Of a stretch of 64,000 nucleotides of DNA, positions 25,001-36,329 are shown piece after piece. The notes beneath the pieces were generated by a model. That model had not been told where the DNA came from. It saw only the letters and a list, made by a program, of their open reading frames with translations, and made no database searches. Source of the DNA: Xestospongia bergquistia (lineage: Eukaryota; Porifera; Demospongiae; Haplosclerida; Petrosiidae); NCBI GenBank assembly GCA_963965975.1, contig OZ014411.1:498501-562500 (forward strand), written 5' to 3'. A program made the translations under genes and the position numbers. Within the stretch, counting starts at the first letter, position 1; each line of letters begins with the position of its first letter.

Positions 25001-26521
25001 GGTTTCTGTTTAGTTCAGATCATCTGTTAATTTCTTTGAAGTAAATACTCACTTTCCCAATAGTGATAACAATCAGTCAGCTTGGTATGGTAACTTTGAA
25101 CATGTACTTGATTGTGGATATAACTAAACCATATTAACATTTTGTGTGTCAAGTATAATTATGAATCATTACTTAACACACTACCCTTCATTACAATCCA
25201 ACTATTGCAATTAATTTTGGAATAGTACATGTAAGGTACATCCACAATAGAGAGGAATCACACTGTATCCACTCAAAAGTTTCAGAACTATCATTGTTAT
25301 CTTTAAAACAGTGCCTCCTGCAAACTTTTGCATCATTTTTGCAAGTGTTTTCTTAACTATATTGATTTGCAATTAAGTTGGTTTTGATGTATATACTAGT
25401 TGCTGTTTTTGTCCTTTTCTAGCTCCTTAGTTGAAAAAACTTTTGTTCCTTTTAACTGGTAAAAACTTTTGTTATAGATATTGTGTGATAGCTTTTATGA
25501 CTGTGTTTGCTGCTTGAAGGTGTTTACTAGCTATAGATGTGACATGAGGTCTTTACAGTGTTCACCTAATAGTTCTAATTCATGAAGTTTTCTGATAAAG
25601 ATTTTTTTGTTGACACTATAGTGCTGCTAGCATCTTGTCACAAGAGTATGCTGTGTACTTTTCATATAGAAAATGTAAATTCCAGGCAATAGAAATAACC
25701 ACTGTTTATGTCATCTATTATATGTCTCACTACAATGGACTACATAACAGATGAGGTAAATACTATGTGAATACTATATGGTCAGTCTGAAGAAAATGAT
25801 TTCAGGTCATTCGAGTGCATATGGACAATATAATGGCTAAAATATTAAGAAACTACCAAAGATCAGGACATTGTCCCTTCACAAGATCAGTGTACAATTG
25901 AGAAGTTAATATTATAGAAGTACCTGAAGATCTTACACTTACTAAACAGAGATAAAATGAAGACTCACCTCTTTCTTTATCTCCATCTAGAAGGAAGTTG
26001 ACCCCTTTTCCTTATTGTCACTGACAATAATAGATTTATTATATTGAAAAACTGTTTAACAGGCATTTTAACTTTGTGGTTATAGCTTATTATTCACCTG
26101 CGTTCTTTTGATGTACTATATTTTTAAATTGCATTTCTTTTTAAAAAGCTTAATATTATGCAGCCACTTATAAAATTGAGACATAAAATTATCACTTTTG
26201 AATTAACTGTTCTATAATTATATGTCTTAGTTATCTCATCATAGTTACCACAAGATAAGTCAACAGCCATCAGCTGGAGAAAGTTACCCAATGTTGGAGC
26301 ACTCGAGGAACTAAGATAGAAGGAACAATAGATAATGAAGAAGATTGTTTTTAGGTAAGGGATTTTTATTTTTTAAAGCCTTTATAAAATTAAAACATGA
26401 TAAAGTTATCATAATTAGTAGTGTTGTTCGTAGTACTAGTTTTATTTTTGATCCTTAAAAGTATAGCTTTAGTTTAAATTATTCAGATAATAATCATATT
26501 CATAGTTATTGTTAATGAGAT
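22082..26521. other. Intergenic AT-rich region upstream of the beta-helix gene
   Basis: The first few hundred bases should contain the promoter of the minus-strand gene. Small frames on either strand (for example 23069-23275 and 24419-24700) lack splice context and recognisable domains. One perfect palindrome is listed separately. Confidence 0.55.
22708..22743. repeat. 36-bp perfect palindrome
   Basis: The sequence is symmetric about 22725/22726, centred on gtaagcttac, with arms that begin actatgcatgc. It lies about 600 bp upstream of the beta-helix gene start. Confidence 0.9.
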
Positions 26522-26845
26522 TCATAAGTATACACAGCATGCCCCACAAGAGGCTGAAGACAAAATATGCACTACATATAAAAAGAAATTAAAACAGTCG
26601 TGATTGCCAGTGTGTTGTAGACTTCTGAGAGCATACCCGTAAGAGTATCCAAAAGGCCGACTAGGATAGGGCTGGTAGTCTCCCTTTAAAAGTGATGAGA
26701 CTGGTGTATTTGTGGGACCCGGTTCCTGCTGACGATGACTGCATTGACATCCCGCAGAGCTCGAATCCCGTACGGCTGGTTTTTGAATGGTATATACAAA
26801 ATATGCAATTGGTATTACAAACATAAAACTAACAAAGAAAATTTC
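26522..26845 (-). CDS. Candidate exon of a membrane-anchored protein (unrecognised)
   Basis: A TTTTAG acceptor at 26846 opens a frame beginning EIFFVSFMFVIPIAYFVYTI, a good membrane helix. A Ser/Pro/Tyr-rich segment follows (LKGDYQPYPSRPFGYSYGYA), and the frame ends at the stop at 26522. Base composition is clearly richer in GC than the surroundings. A short, degraded copy of its kpaV-rDS part recurs on the plus strand near 35335-35385. It could be the last exon of a gene whose other exons I cannot find, or a piece of a repeat family. No function is assigned. Confidence 0.35.
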   Translation of the reverse strand, partial: EIFFVSFMFVIPIAYFVYTIQKPAVRDSSSAGCQCSHRQQEPGPTNTPVSSLLKGDYQPYPSRPFGYSYGYALRSLQHTGNHDCFNFFLYVVHILSSASCGACCVYL

Positions 26846-28302
26846 CTAAAATATTATTAGCATAACTTTTTCAGATAATAATTTGTAATTGGTTTGACTG
26901 GTTTAATAGATACGTTAAAATACTGGTATTGAGAATCTAATAAAAAATTAAAGATAAGATGTTTAAAATACTCAGTATCATTATGATTGAAGTCATAATA
27001 CCTGAGCACTAATATAGATTTATTTATTTTCTTTTGTAGGAGCAATTAATATTTACATTACTTATATTCTTAAGTGTTTAGGTAGCTTTCAAAGAAACAT
27101 CATACTTTAATCTAAAATTAATAACAGTGTTTTTTGTGTTAATTTTATTCATGAAATAAATATATTTACATGTATTTGCTGTTCATTTTTTGCTGTCAAG
27201 TTTGGAAAAAGATTGTAACAAAAAGTATAAATTTTATCTCTATGATATTATAATATCATGTACCAGATTAAGAGGCAATAGGTATAAACATGTTATTGGT
27301 ACATGTACATTGCTACCAGTAACAGTTTTATACTTCCACCTACTCACAAAAACATTTAATTATATAGAACTTGTAGATGTACCTTCAATGCACTTGTCTT
27401 TTTGTACATTAAGTTCTGTGTAGACAGAGTCAGACAAATAGTGCTGACAGTCTAAAGAGCATCATCTGAGATGACTTTTAAAGAGCATCATCTGAGATGA
27501 CTTTTATTTAACAAGAAATCTTCAAAGACAAATGATAGAGTAAGTAATGGCATTAAACAACCTATGACCAAAAGTACTATTAATTAATTAATTTTCATTA
27601 TTAGTATTACTCTGTACAACAGTCATACCTCGGAAGAGAGACAAATAAACAGAAACATTTGCTGATTAAGTATGTGGAGATTTTTGAGATGTACTCTTAA
27701 CTATGACAGCACATGATATAGTGAATGACATAGTACAGAAGATGTGGTTAAATATTATCATGTAATACATTACTATCACCTTGAAAGTACTATCATCAGT
27801 GTTACCATTATAAATTACTGGGCCAATTAAAAATTCTTCGAGTTCAATATTCACAAGTTTCTCAAAAGCACGCAGTAAGACTGTCTACTACTATTGATAT
27901 CATTATTGTGGCAGCTGGTCCTGTTTTAGCTAACTGAATAAAAACCAATTAGTTTTGTCTAGTTATGTTATAGTTAACTAACAATAATTAATTAAAAAGC
28001 CCAAAACCAACTAAAATAAGTTACTAAAACTAAAAAAGGGACTATATGAGGTATTATCTGATACATTACTACATGTCTGAAAATTAAGTAACTGTACTAT
28101 AACTGACAATTAATACAAAGTTAACACAAACTAATTGAGGACTACCTACATAATGTATTGTCTCATTAAACCTTACATTATAATCATTACTAAGATTAAG
28201 ACACCAATAAACTCAATGCTAACAAAAAATTCAAAGTATCAAGCTACAGTGAACTGACTGATGATATTGTATGTATAGTCTATAACAATGAGTCTTTCAC
28301 AC

Positions 28303-28350
<48 letters not shown>

Positions 28351-28847
28351 GTATAAACACACACACATATATATTTACAGATATATTTGAGGAGGCTAAA
28401 TCCTAAACTATAAACAGCTAAAATTTTAACTTGCTCAAACAACACACACCTACAATCTATTGTTGTTACACAATTACAGTCAAACATCTCATCTTCATCA
28501 AAGACTTGACAATAACACTAATATCTTCACTGTTTGACATCTGGTATTAGTGAAAGCAAGAAAGACAAAACAGGTGTATAAATGTAAAACGTAGTTTGTA
28601 ATTAATTAATAATTAAACTAATTAATGTTGCAAAACTTGGGCGGGGCTCAAGTGTATAAAACGGCTGTATCATAACATTTAAGATGTGAATGATTCTGCT
28701 TTACTTGTTCACTTATGAACTCACAAATTTTAACACTTAATTACTGTTATATTATTATTATTATTTTATTATTTTTATTATTATTGTTATTAGTAATAAG
28801 TAGTAAATAATATTATTGTTAAAATACCATTAAAAAGGCCTGATTGT
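26846..28847. other. AT-rich stretch, no gene seen
   Basis: It contains a 25-bp direct duplication (gagcatcatctgagatgac, twice within 27457-27508) and a TA microsatellite at 28306-28340 followed by CA dinucleotides. No convincing exon was found. Confidence 0.55.
28306..28340. repeat. (TA)n microsatellite
   Basis: An uninterrupted TA run, followed by a short (AC)n. Confidence 0.9.
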
Positions 28848-29209
28848 CTAATTATGTATATAGTCCCCGCGTATATTATATATTACCTTCTGTATAGGTA
28901 CCTAAAGTAAATGAAAAATGACTTCATGTCTTATAGGTAATATTTCAAATTACTTTGTTTAATTTATAGTTATATTTGTTGCCAGCTTGTTTTGACTTTT
29001 TTCTGTTCAGTATCTATAAGAATGTTAAAAGTGTTACACTTATTACCCATTATATTATATATACTTACACCCAGACTGGCAGCATGGAAATGGCAGACTG
29101 ACTGCCCTACTCCCTTTGTATTCATGCATAAAGAGAAAGGGCAGTTAGTCTGCTTGCAATTATGTATACAGTCCCCACGTATATTATATATTACCTTCTG
29201 TATAGGTAC
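28848..29209 (-). CDS. Duplicated, alternative 3' exons of the micro-exon gene
   Basis: These are three further phase-0 exons downstream of the main stop at 29252. Exon c, 29069-29209 (starts VPIQKVIYNIRGDCIHN, 47 codons, GTAAGT donor), resembles exon 29376-29498 in its second half (KQTNCPF and GVGQ-VC patterns). Exon d, 28945-29013 (starts ILNRKKSKQAGNKYNY), ends with a stop, as does its twin at 29252-29320. Exon e, 28848-28901 (VPIQKVIYNIRGDYIHN then stop), is a shortened exon c. They result from a ~307-bp tandem duplication. Splicing from 29376 to exon c, then to d or e, would keep the frame and give other C-termini. Whether these exons are used is unknown. Confidence 0.5.
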
Positions 29210-29461
29210 CTAAAGTAAAAGAAAATGACTTCATGTCTTATATGTAATATTTCAATTTACTTTGTTTAATCTATAGTTATATTTGTTGCCAGCTTGTTTT
29301 GTCTTTTTTCTTTTCAGTATCTATAAGAATGTTAAAAGTGTTACACTTATTACCCATTATATTATATATACTTACACCCAGACCAGTAGCATGGAAACGG
29401 CAGACTAACTGCCCTACACTCTTTGTATTCCTGCATGAAGAGAAAGGGCAGTTAGTCTGTT
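28848..29461. repeat. ~307-bp direct tandem duplication
   Basis: 28850-29157 and 29158-29461 match closely, for example tagtccccgcgtatattata against cagtccccacgtatattata. Each copy carries a terminal exon pair. Each copy also has an inverted pair around gcagactgactgcc / ggcagttagtctgc that could fold into a hairpin inside the exon. Confidence 0.85.
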
Positions 29462-31097
29462 TGTACCGTTCCCTCCATTTCTTTGCACCATCTGAAGTCT
29501 TTACAAATGAGATATAAATGCAATGGTGACAAATAGCTATAATTGTCCTTACCGTCAGCTCATAATAGTGCTGAGAGCATATTATAATCTGTCAAAGAAG
29601 AAACGAAATAGTGATATTGTAATTGCTAACTGAACTTACACTTTTCTTTATACCCCTGTAATTTCGTCCACTCTTGTGGCACCTCTCCACCTGACAGTTG
29701 GTTTCCTGTAATAAGTAAGTGAGTGATTGAGTGAGTAAAAAGTTTAACGTAGACTTACAACATCATGGTGACCATTTTTATGGGAGGAAGGATGGGGCTC
29801 AGTATCAAACTACATGAAGAATTGCACACAATATTAATGTATGTGTATGTTTGTGACTTACAGGACAGTGAACCTTTGCATGAGAGGAGGGGTGGGGCTC
29901 AGTATCAATCTACATGAAGAATCACACACAATATTAATGTATGTGTATGTTTGTGACTTACAGGACGGTTAAGTATTGCTTGGGAGGAGTGATAGAGCTT
30001 AGCATCAAACTACATGAAGAGTTGCGTACAATATCAATGTATGTGTATGTTTGCGACTTACGGGACAGTGAACCATTACTTGAGAGGAGGGATGGGGCTC
30101 AGTATAAAACTACATGAAAAATTTTAAAAAATAATGTATGTGTATGTTTGTAACTTACAGGAGAGTGAACCTTTGCATGAGAGGAGGGATGGGGCTCAGT
30201 ATCAATCTACATGAAGAATCGCACTCAATATTAATGTATGTGCATGTTTGTGACTTACAGGTCGGTAAACCATCGCTTGGGAGGAGTGATAGAGCTTAGC
30301 ATCAAACTACGTGAAGAGTTGCGCACAATATCAATGTATGTGTATGTTTGTGACTTACAGGAGAGTGAACCTTTGCATGAAAGGAGGGATGGGGCTCAGT
30401 ATCAAACTACATGAAAAATTTAAAAAAAATAATGTATGTGTACGTTTGTGACTTACAGGAGAGTGAACCTTTGCATGAGAAGAAAGATAGTGCTCAGTAT
30501 CAATCTACATGAAGAATCGCACACAATATTAATGTATGTGTATGCTTGTGACTTATAGGAGAGTGAACCTTTGCATGAGAAGAAAGATAGTGCTCAGTAT
30601 CAATCTACATGAAGAATTGCACACAATATTAATGTATGTGTATGTTTGTGACTTACAGGACGGTAAACCATCATTTGGGAGGAGTGATAGAGCTTAGCAT
30701 CAAACTACATAAAGAGTTGCGCACAATATCAATGTATGTGTATGTTTGTGACTTACAGGATGGCGAGCCATTGTTTGAGAGGAGGGGTAGGGCTTAACAT
30801 CAATCTACATGAAGAATTGTACACAATATTAATGTATGTGTATATGAGTGTGGTATGTGTGTGTGTGTCCATGCACTTATTGTAGACATGTACTTGTTGC
30901 AGAAATGCATGCAATGGACTATGACTGTTGTATAAACCTACAGAGGAAGTCAGTGGTAGCATTATAGACCTATCCAACTTCCAATTCTTCAAAATGTCCT
31001 AAAATGCCAGAAAGGTCACAATCATTGTTGTGTGTCATTTTATTGAAATTTTACTCACATCATCAAAATGAACATTTGCGTTTTCAGGAGTTGTCAT
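29252..31097 (-). CDS. Micro-exon gene with 11 tandem 48-51-nt exons (unrecognised protein)
   Basis: All exons are phase 0. Start exon: 31059-31097 (MTTPENANVHFDD, ATG at 31097). Repeat exons: 30757-30804, 30657-30704, 30557-30604, 30457-30504, 30359-30406, 30259-30306, 30159-30206, 30062-30109, 29962-30009, 29862-29909 (48 nt each) and 29759-29809 (51 nt). Final exons: 29640-29705 (22 codons, starts ETNCQVERCHKSGR), 29553-29588, 29376-29498 (starts TSDGAKKWRERYKQ) and 29252-29320, ending in a stop. Each repeat exon encodes 16 residues in two alternating types, IDTEPHPSSHAKVHCP and FDAKLYHSSQAMVYRP. Introns are ~52 bp with GTAAGT donors and CATGTAG acceptors. Predicted protein ~287 residues. 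The 30557 exon has ATAAGT instead of a GT donor and may be skipped. No signal peptide or membrane helix is seen. Cys/His residues in the last exons hint at metal binding, but no family is recognised. Confidence 0.65.
29759..30850. repeat. 100-bp minisatellite coinciding with exon-intron units
   Basis: Eleven units start 97-103 bp apart (29759, 29862, 29962, 30062, 30159, 30259, 30359, 30457, 30557, 30657, 30757). Each contains the acceptor, a 48-51-nt open exon and the donor of the micro-exon gene. Unit types alternate, so growth was by more than single-unit duplication. Confidence 0.95.
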
Positions 31098-31147
31098 CTA
31101 CACAAGAAACAAGTACACCAGTAACATAAATAGTAATTGAAACTTAC

Positions 31148-31234
31148 AATTTTCAGAGCAATCTAAAATGGACGTGCAGAAGGCCAAGGCGTCAAGCTAC
31201 AACAACACTCTGAGGTGACGATTCTTTGCACGTG
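31148..31234 (-). promoter_or_regulatory. Putative 5' UTR exon end and E-box of the micro-exon gene
   Basis: A GTAAGT donor reads on the minus strand at 31147, just downstream of a segment without an ATG. The next acceptor (TTGTGTAG) leads straight into the start codon at 31097. A CACGTG E-box lies at 31229-31234. This suggests a non-coding first exon with a promoter close by. No TATA box is recognised. Confidence 0.35.
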
Positions 31235-33109
31235 ATAAAATTAAGGTACTAAATTCTTGTAGGTGTTAATTTGTAGCTGCCTTACATGAAAGTTAAAGTT
31301 TCTGATTGATTACATGTGTGAAGTTTGAAGCGTTGATTACAGTCTCAAAAGAAATTGGAATTTGCGAAATGTTCTGAATTATTAATTTAGCATTAATGAT
31401 ATTCATCAGCTTGGGAGGCTGGGATTGAATTTTAAATATGTTTAGGCTGGCTCTGCTAACAAAGTTTTTTCCAGACATTACTGCATACGGGTATTATACA
31501 CCGACATATGTCTAATTGTGATTTATTAATATTGCAGTGATAACAGTCATAGGTCTTGGGAGGCTGGTATTGAATTTTAAATAAGTTTAGTGTGGGTTTA
31601 TAGGGTCTGCTAGTTTTCTAGATGTTATGGAATAGCCTCTGCTGAAGTTGGACTCAGCTGTGTATGGTCATATGGACATGTGTCCTTGTAACTTCTTGCA
31701 AGTAATAAGTAATAATATTTCTTATTAATATTCATTAATGATTTCCTGAAGACACTATTGAGTATTGACTATCCTAGCAATGGTACCTAGTAAGTTTTTT
31801 GTCAGATCAGCATATCATATTTTACTGTCCTCTAAGACTATTTGAAGTCATCCACTAGATTCTATTATGATGCTATTATATAACCCTGAAATAAATGATA
31901 CAAATGATGTATTAAATGACAATAACATAGTACAGGATGCTACAAAGTTCGTAACTAGACAGTTTGGATATCTCATCAATCAATGATACAGTTAGCTTTC
32001 TTGGTGACCAACAAACTGGAAGTATTTCTTGTAACATCATGATTCTAACTCTGACATAAGGTTATAACTTGTGATGATGACCATCCCAGGAATGCCCATG
32101 GGAGTCATAGTAACACTGGATTTAGGATCAACAGACTTGTGTTATGCTTGTTAATGCATCTAGTAATTGACCAAACAACACTCCCTATAAACTTCCTTTT
32201 AGGATTATGACTTTGTGGTCTTTCATGTTTTGTGGTGATACAAGAAGTAATTGTACAAAGTAAGTTTATCAAGTCAGACAGTTCAGTATACAATAACAGG
32301 AGTGTACCAGTTTTAACAATGAAATGCAACTTTCTTACAACCCACAAACATGGAAGATATAGATATTGGAGGATAGAGATGATATTTGACTGTTTGAAAG
32401 AAAAAAGGCTGGTAAAGAATTTTGGAGATTTTCTGATCAATTATGCATAAAGCTAAGACCACAATAGACGATGACATTGTCAAAGATGTCTGAGCAGGTC
32501 ACAATTGTATCTCAAACTGTGCTAATAGCAAAGCAGGAAAGATAGTACCTAGGATGAAAAAAGAGCCAGGGTGGAAGTTGAAAGTGTTTTTTGAGTTTAC
32601 ACAGATATCCTATAGGTATGTTATAAATACTATTGTAATGTAACAAACTACATCTTTTTATAGTACAATTCACTTTCTTGATAGTTGACATAGTGGGAGC
32701 TAACATTTAGTGAGACAGTACTTTAGGAAGTTGACAATTTGAGAGTTGATGTTATGACATTCTGAGACTTAACTGTGATGTTATATAGGTAACATATCAG
32801 AGCATCGTTCTAGTTTATGCATGTATGCAATTATGCACACTCATACATATATATGCATTGATGTGCGTGTAATTCTGGCCTTGGCGTTGATAGATTGATC
32901 AACTTTATCAACACAAGGTGTAACACATTGTATCCTCAGATCCCATTCATGAATTATTCTGTCATTCACTTTACCTCGTTAATATAGCCAAATATTATGT
33001 CTGCATATTATTATGTGTGTGTGTGTCTTTATAATAGTAATTATTAATAATTTAGGTAAGCTAATTACAAAAAGAAAAACATAGTTAGTCACGAGGTTTA
33101 ATTATTATA
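31235..33109. other. Non-coding region with dispersed duplications
   Basis: 31405-31440 and 31555-31590 share cttgggaggctgg and attgaattttaaata, a partial ~165-bp direct duplication. 31725-31960 is an inverted relative of 36330-36565. The small frames around 32105-32450 overlap on both strands and show no domain. Confidence 0.5.
31725..31960. repeat. Inverted, diverged copy of 36330-36565
   Basis: Read against the reverse complement of the second site, shared blocks include attcattaatgattt / attcgttaatgattt, gaagtcatccactaga, and ccctgaaataaatgat / ccctgaagtaaatgat. The pair spans about 4.6 kb. Neither copy is coding. Confidence 0.65.
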
Positions 33110-33530
33110 ATACATTCATTGTTTTAGGCATACCCTCTAAGGCTAGAGTAGCTAAATTAATAATCCTTAGTATATTACTCTATCATTTTATTAAGGCTGT
33201 GATATTGTTAAAATTATTATATTATAGAATGGCATGTTCTTATCATTAGACAAAGAACCTAAACAAGTTCATCTTCAACATGTCCTCGGTCCTATTGAAC
33301 ATAAATGAGATCAATCAGAGAAGCCTCAGAAATACCAAATCAAATCTATGGACCATGATGCTCATTATGATGATGATAATAAGTTTCCATAAGTTTTACA
33401 GACCTGGATTGATACACAAAGATCTGATGTGACCTGGAATCTGATGAAATCTTCTAAATACCGAGCATTTGTATTTTTTTATTTTGTTCTTATTTTAATA
33501 TAGTATTTAGCATGTACTCCAAAGCTTTGT
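33110..33530 (+). pseudogene. Inverted duplicate of the last DEATH-domain exon and its intron
   Basis: The plus strand matches the minus-strand sequence around 53600-54080, including intron sequence (ccctctaaggctagagtagc; ccttagtatattactctatc). Exon remains start after ttatcattag at about 33258 with DKEPKQVHLQHVLGPIEHK and then a stop. A stretch of roughly 150 bp is missing, and the copy resumes at cttctaaatac, the region of the original stop codon. It cannot encode a DEATH domain. Confidence 0.85.
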
Positions 33531-33569
33531 TCTATATGATACAGACCCTGTATTACTTATACGACTGAC

Positions 33570-33840
33570 CTCTGAAGTACCTTATAGAGTATGAATTCCA
33601 TCTAGAAATTAGAAGATTGCATCATCAGTGAAGTAAATATTATAATCAACAACACTGCAAGAGAGGTTTTGACAAAGTAGGTTAGTAGTAGGACAAGGTA
33701 CTCCATTAGGAGCTGCAGAGATATATTACTTAGAAGCAGTAACATATTCACTGTAAATATACAGTGTAACTGATGTTATATAATAAATATGACACCAGCT
33801 AATGATCTAGAGTCAATAGGGAATCTGAAAGAACAACTGG
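33570..33840 (-). pseudogene. 5' fragment of a beta-helix membrane protein gene
   Basis: The segment matches 21800-22060 in the same orientation, for example ggacaaggtactccattagg is shared exactly. It covers the N-terminal coding part and upstream edge. Substitutions and indels break the frame, and no ectodomain or membrane part follows. It directly adjoins the DEATH-domain fragment. Confidence 0.8.
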
Positions 33841-34789
33841 CCTAAAAAGTAAGCATATTGGAGAAAAAAATCATACTATCAATGATACACTATTTACTTA
33901 TTAAGATCCACACTAGCTACACAGTACCAGTGAAGAAAGTCACAAATTTCAGCACATGTTAATGTGACAGTTATTATAATAACATCATACATACGACAAT
34001 GTACCTTACTTTGCCAAATTTGTTTCTTAATGAATGCGTAATTATGTAATTAAAGCACAGCCAAAACGATGCTTTTATCTGCTGAGTTTTTGTCTTAATA
34101 CCCACCAATTAATGGGAACATAAGACTACACATAGTGTAGTTTATAATACTTTTATTGTACACTGTCCTATTGTGATTATTTTTATACTGTCTACTAATT
34201 CTTGAAATTTAGACAACTTCTATAATTATTTATCTGCGCCTTAGATTCACCCATGCATTTATAACAAGTTAAAATGCACTAAAGCATAATGAAATAGTTC
34301 TCACTGTAGAGTCTCCTTGTAGAATTAAACTGACATTATATATATAACAAAACAGAATAATGATAATACTAGAATGAGATTTGGAGAATAAATATTTAAT
34401 ATTATGATATATGCTACTGATGATGTCATTGTAATAACTATCACATTATATGATCTGACTTCCTGCAGTATTACCTTTTGTCAGGTCATTTATTGATTTG
34501 TCAAATTCATAATAAATGATAATTAAAACAGTATGTATTATTAATATTGTATGTATATGTGGGAAAATGACTGTGAATTGATTAAAACATTCAATCTATT
34601 TTATTTTTAATCAGACTTTTAATAATAAAATACCTTTTATTACCAAAAATACAAACATTAGTTACTAATACAGCAGTCCATGTAATATGTTATAAATGCA
34701 ATATAATAGAACATTATATAAACATATATTTTTTATAGTAATCGATCATGATAATAACTACTGACTAATATAGAAATTAAGATGAGTCA
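33841..34789. other. AT-rich stretch, nothing recognised
   Basis: No frame, repeat or splice signal with support was found here. Confidence 0.5.
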
Positions 34790-36000
34790 TAGTTATCTCT
34801 CTTACAAAATTTGTTTCATCAGATCACTTCACAAAATCACTTGAAATTTCTTGTGGGGTTAGCTATATAAGTCCTTGTTTAATGACGTTCGCTTTACTGA
34901 TCTAAAATGTTGTATTAACATATTTAACATAATGGCCTTTGTTCTACAAGTAAATACACATGGAAATTAATGAATCATTTCTGTTTCCTTACAGAATTTG
35001 TTGCACTGCACAAAATCACTTCTAATTTCTTTGGAGTTAGCTATATAGGTCCTTGTTAAGTGATATTAGAATTACTGCTTTAAAATTGTATAGTCTTAGA
35101 TTTTTAAAGATGTTTATTTAATACACTTTGTTCTAGTAGCAAACTTACTTGTAAATTGATGAATCTTTTTAGTTTCTTTACAGACTTTACAGACTAAACC
35201 CTAAACACTTACTCTATTTAACCAGACTTTAACAATATTTCAGACATTTTCCTCTTAAACTTTAAATTTGCATGGATGGACACAGTCTAACTTTTATATG
35301 TACACTTAAAAACCGACCGATTCTATTCACTTCAAACCAGCCGTATGGGATTCAAGATCTGCAGGAGTCTAAGCAAGTCATTGTAATTACATGTTTACAC
35401 TACATAAAATGTTAAGTTATCACTTTAAAATGTATATGGAAAGCCATGAATTGTTTTAGTTTCCTTACAGAATTTGTTCCACATCACAAAATCACTTGAA
35501 ATTCCTTAAAGAGTTAGCAAAATATGTCCTCGTGTAGTGTTGTTAGTGTTACTGCTTCAAAAGGTAGCATTAGATTTTTAAAGATGTTTATATGATCCCT
35601 TATTTGTACTAGTAAATCTACATGGAAATTAATGAATCCTTTTTTGTTTCCTTACAGAATCAGTTCAACTGAACATAATTTCTTAAAATTTCTTATGGAG
35701 TTAGCTATACATGTCCTTTTTTAGTGACGTTAAGTTTACTGCTTTAAAATATAGTATTAGATTTTTAAAAATGTTTATATAATGCCCTTTGTTGTACTAG
35801 TAAAATGTATATGGAGATTAATGAATCCATTTATGTTTCCTTACAGAATTTGTTCCACTGCACATAATTACTTAAAATTTCTTATGGAGTTATCTATTCA
35901 TGTCCTTGTTTAGTGACATTAGTTTTACTGCTTTAAAATGTAGTATTAGATATACTTATATAATCCCCTTTGTTGTACTAGTAAATGTATAACTAAAAAC
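34790..36000. repeat. ~187-bp tandem array, about six diverged units, interrupted once
   Basis: Units are marked by tttccttacagaatttgttc near 34983, 35458, 35647 and 35837, a diverged first unit near 34800, and a degraded one near 35172. Each continues with ttagctatatangtccttg-like and gatttttaaagatgttta blocks. About 35165-35440 is disrupted and contains the fragment related to the 26.5-kb frame. The cttacag motif looks like a splice acceptor, but no downstream frame is open. Confidence 0.75.
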
Positions 36001-36329
36001 ATCAAACAAGAGGCCATAATGCTAAAAGGAAATTTATTGGATGTTTGGTCAATTACTAGATATACAACTAATTTATCATTAATTAATTCATTCTAAAGTA
36101 GTAATAGAAGTTGGTATTTGGGAGTTGACATTTTAGGAGTGACATTTTGTGAATTGATATTATGTGAAGTAACCACCTCAAGATACAATTAATTGTGTTA
36201 TTTGTATGACATGACAGTCACACACGCACTTTCCAATGTAACTCTTGCAATTTGGGAGTAGTTTCGAGATAGAGACAGCAATGAGATATCCCATATGCTC
36301 ACCGCTCTCAGTTAAAGCTATGCAAAAAT

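Noticed and set aside
32105..32450. Overlapping frames on both strands (111 and 72 codons)
   Set aside because: Mutually exclusive, with no domain or splice sites; treated as chance frames.
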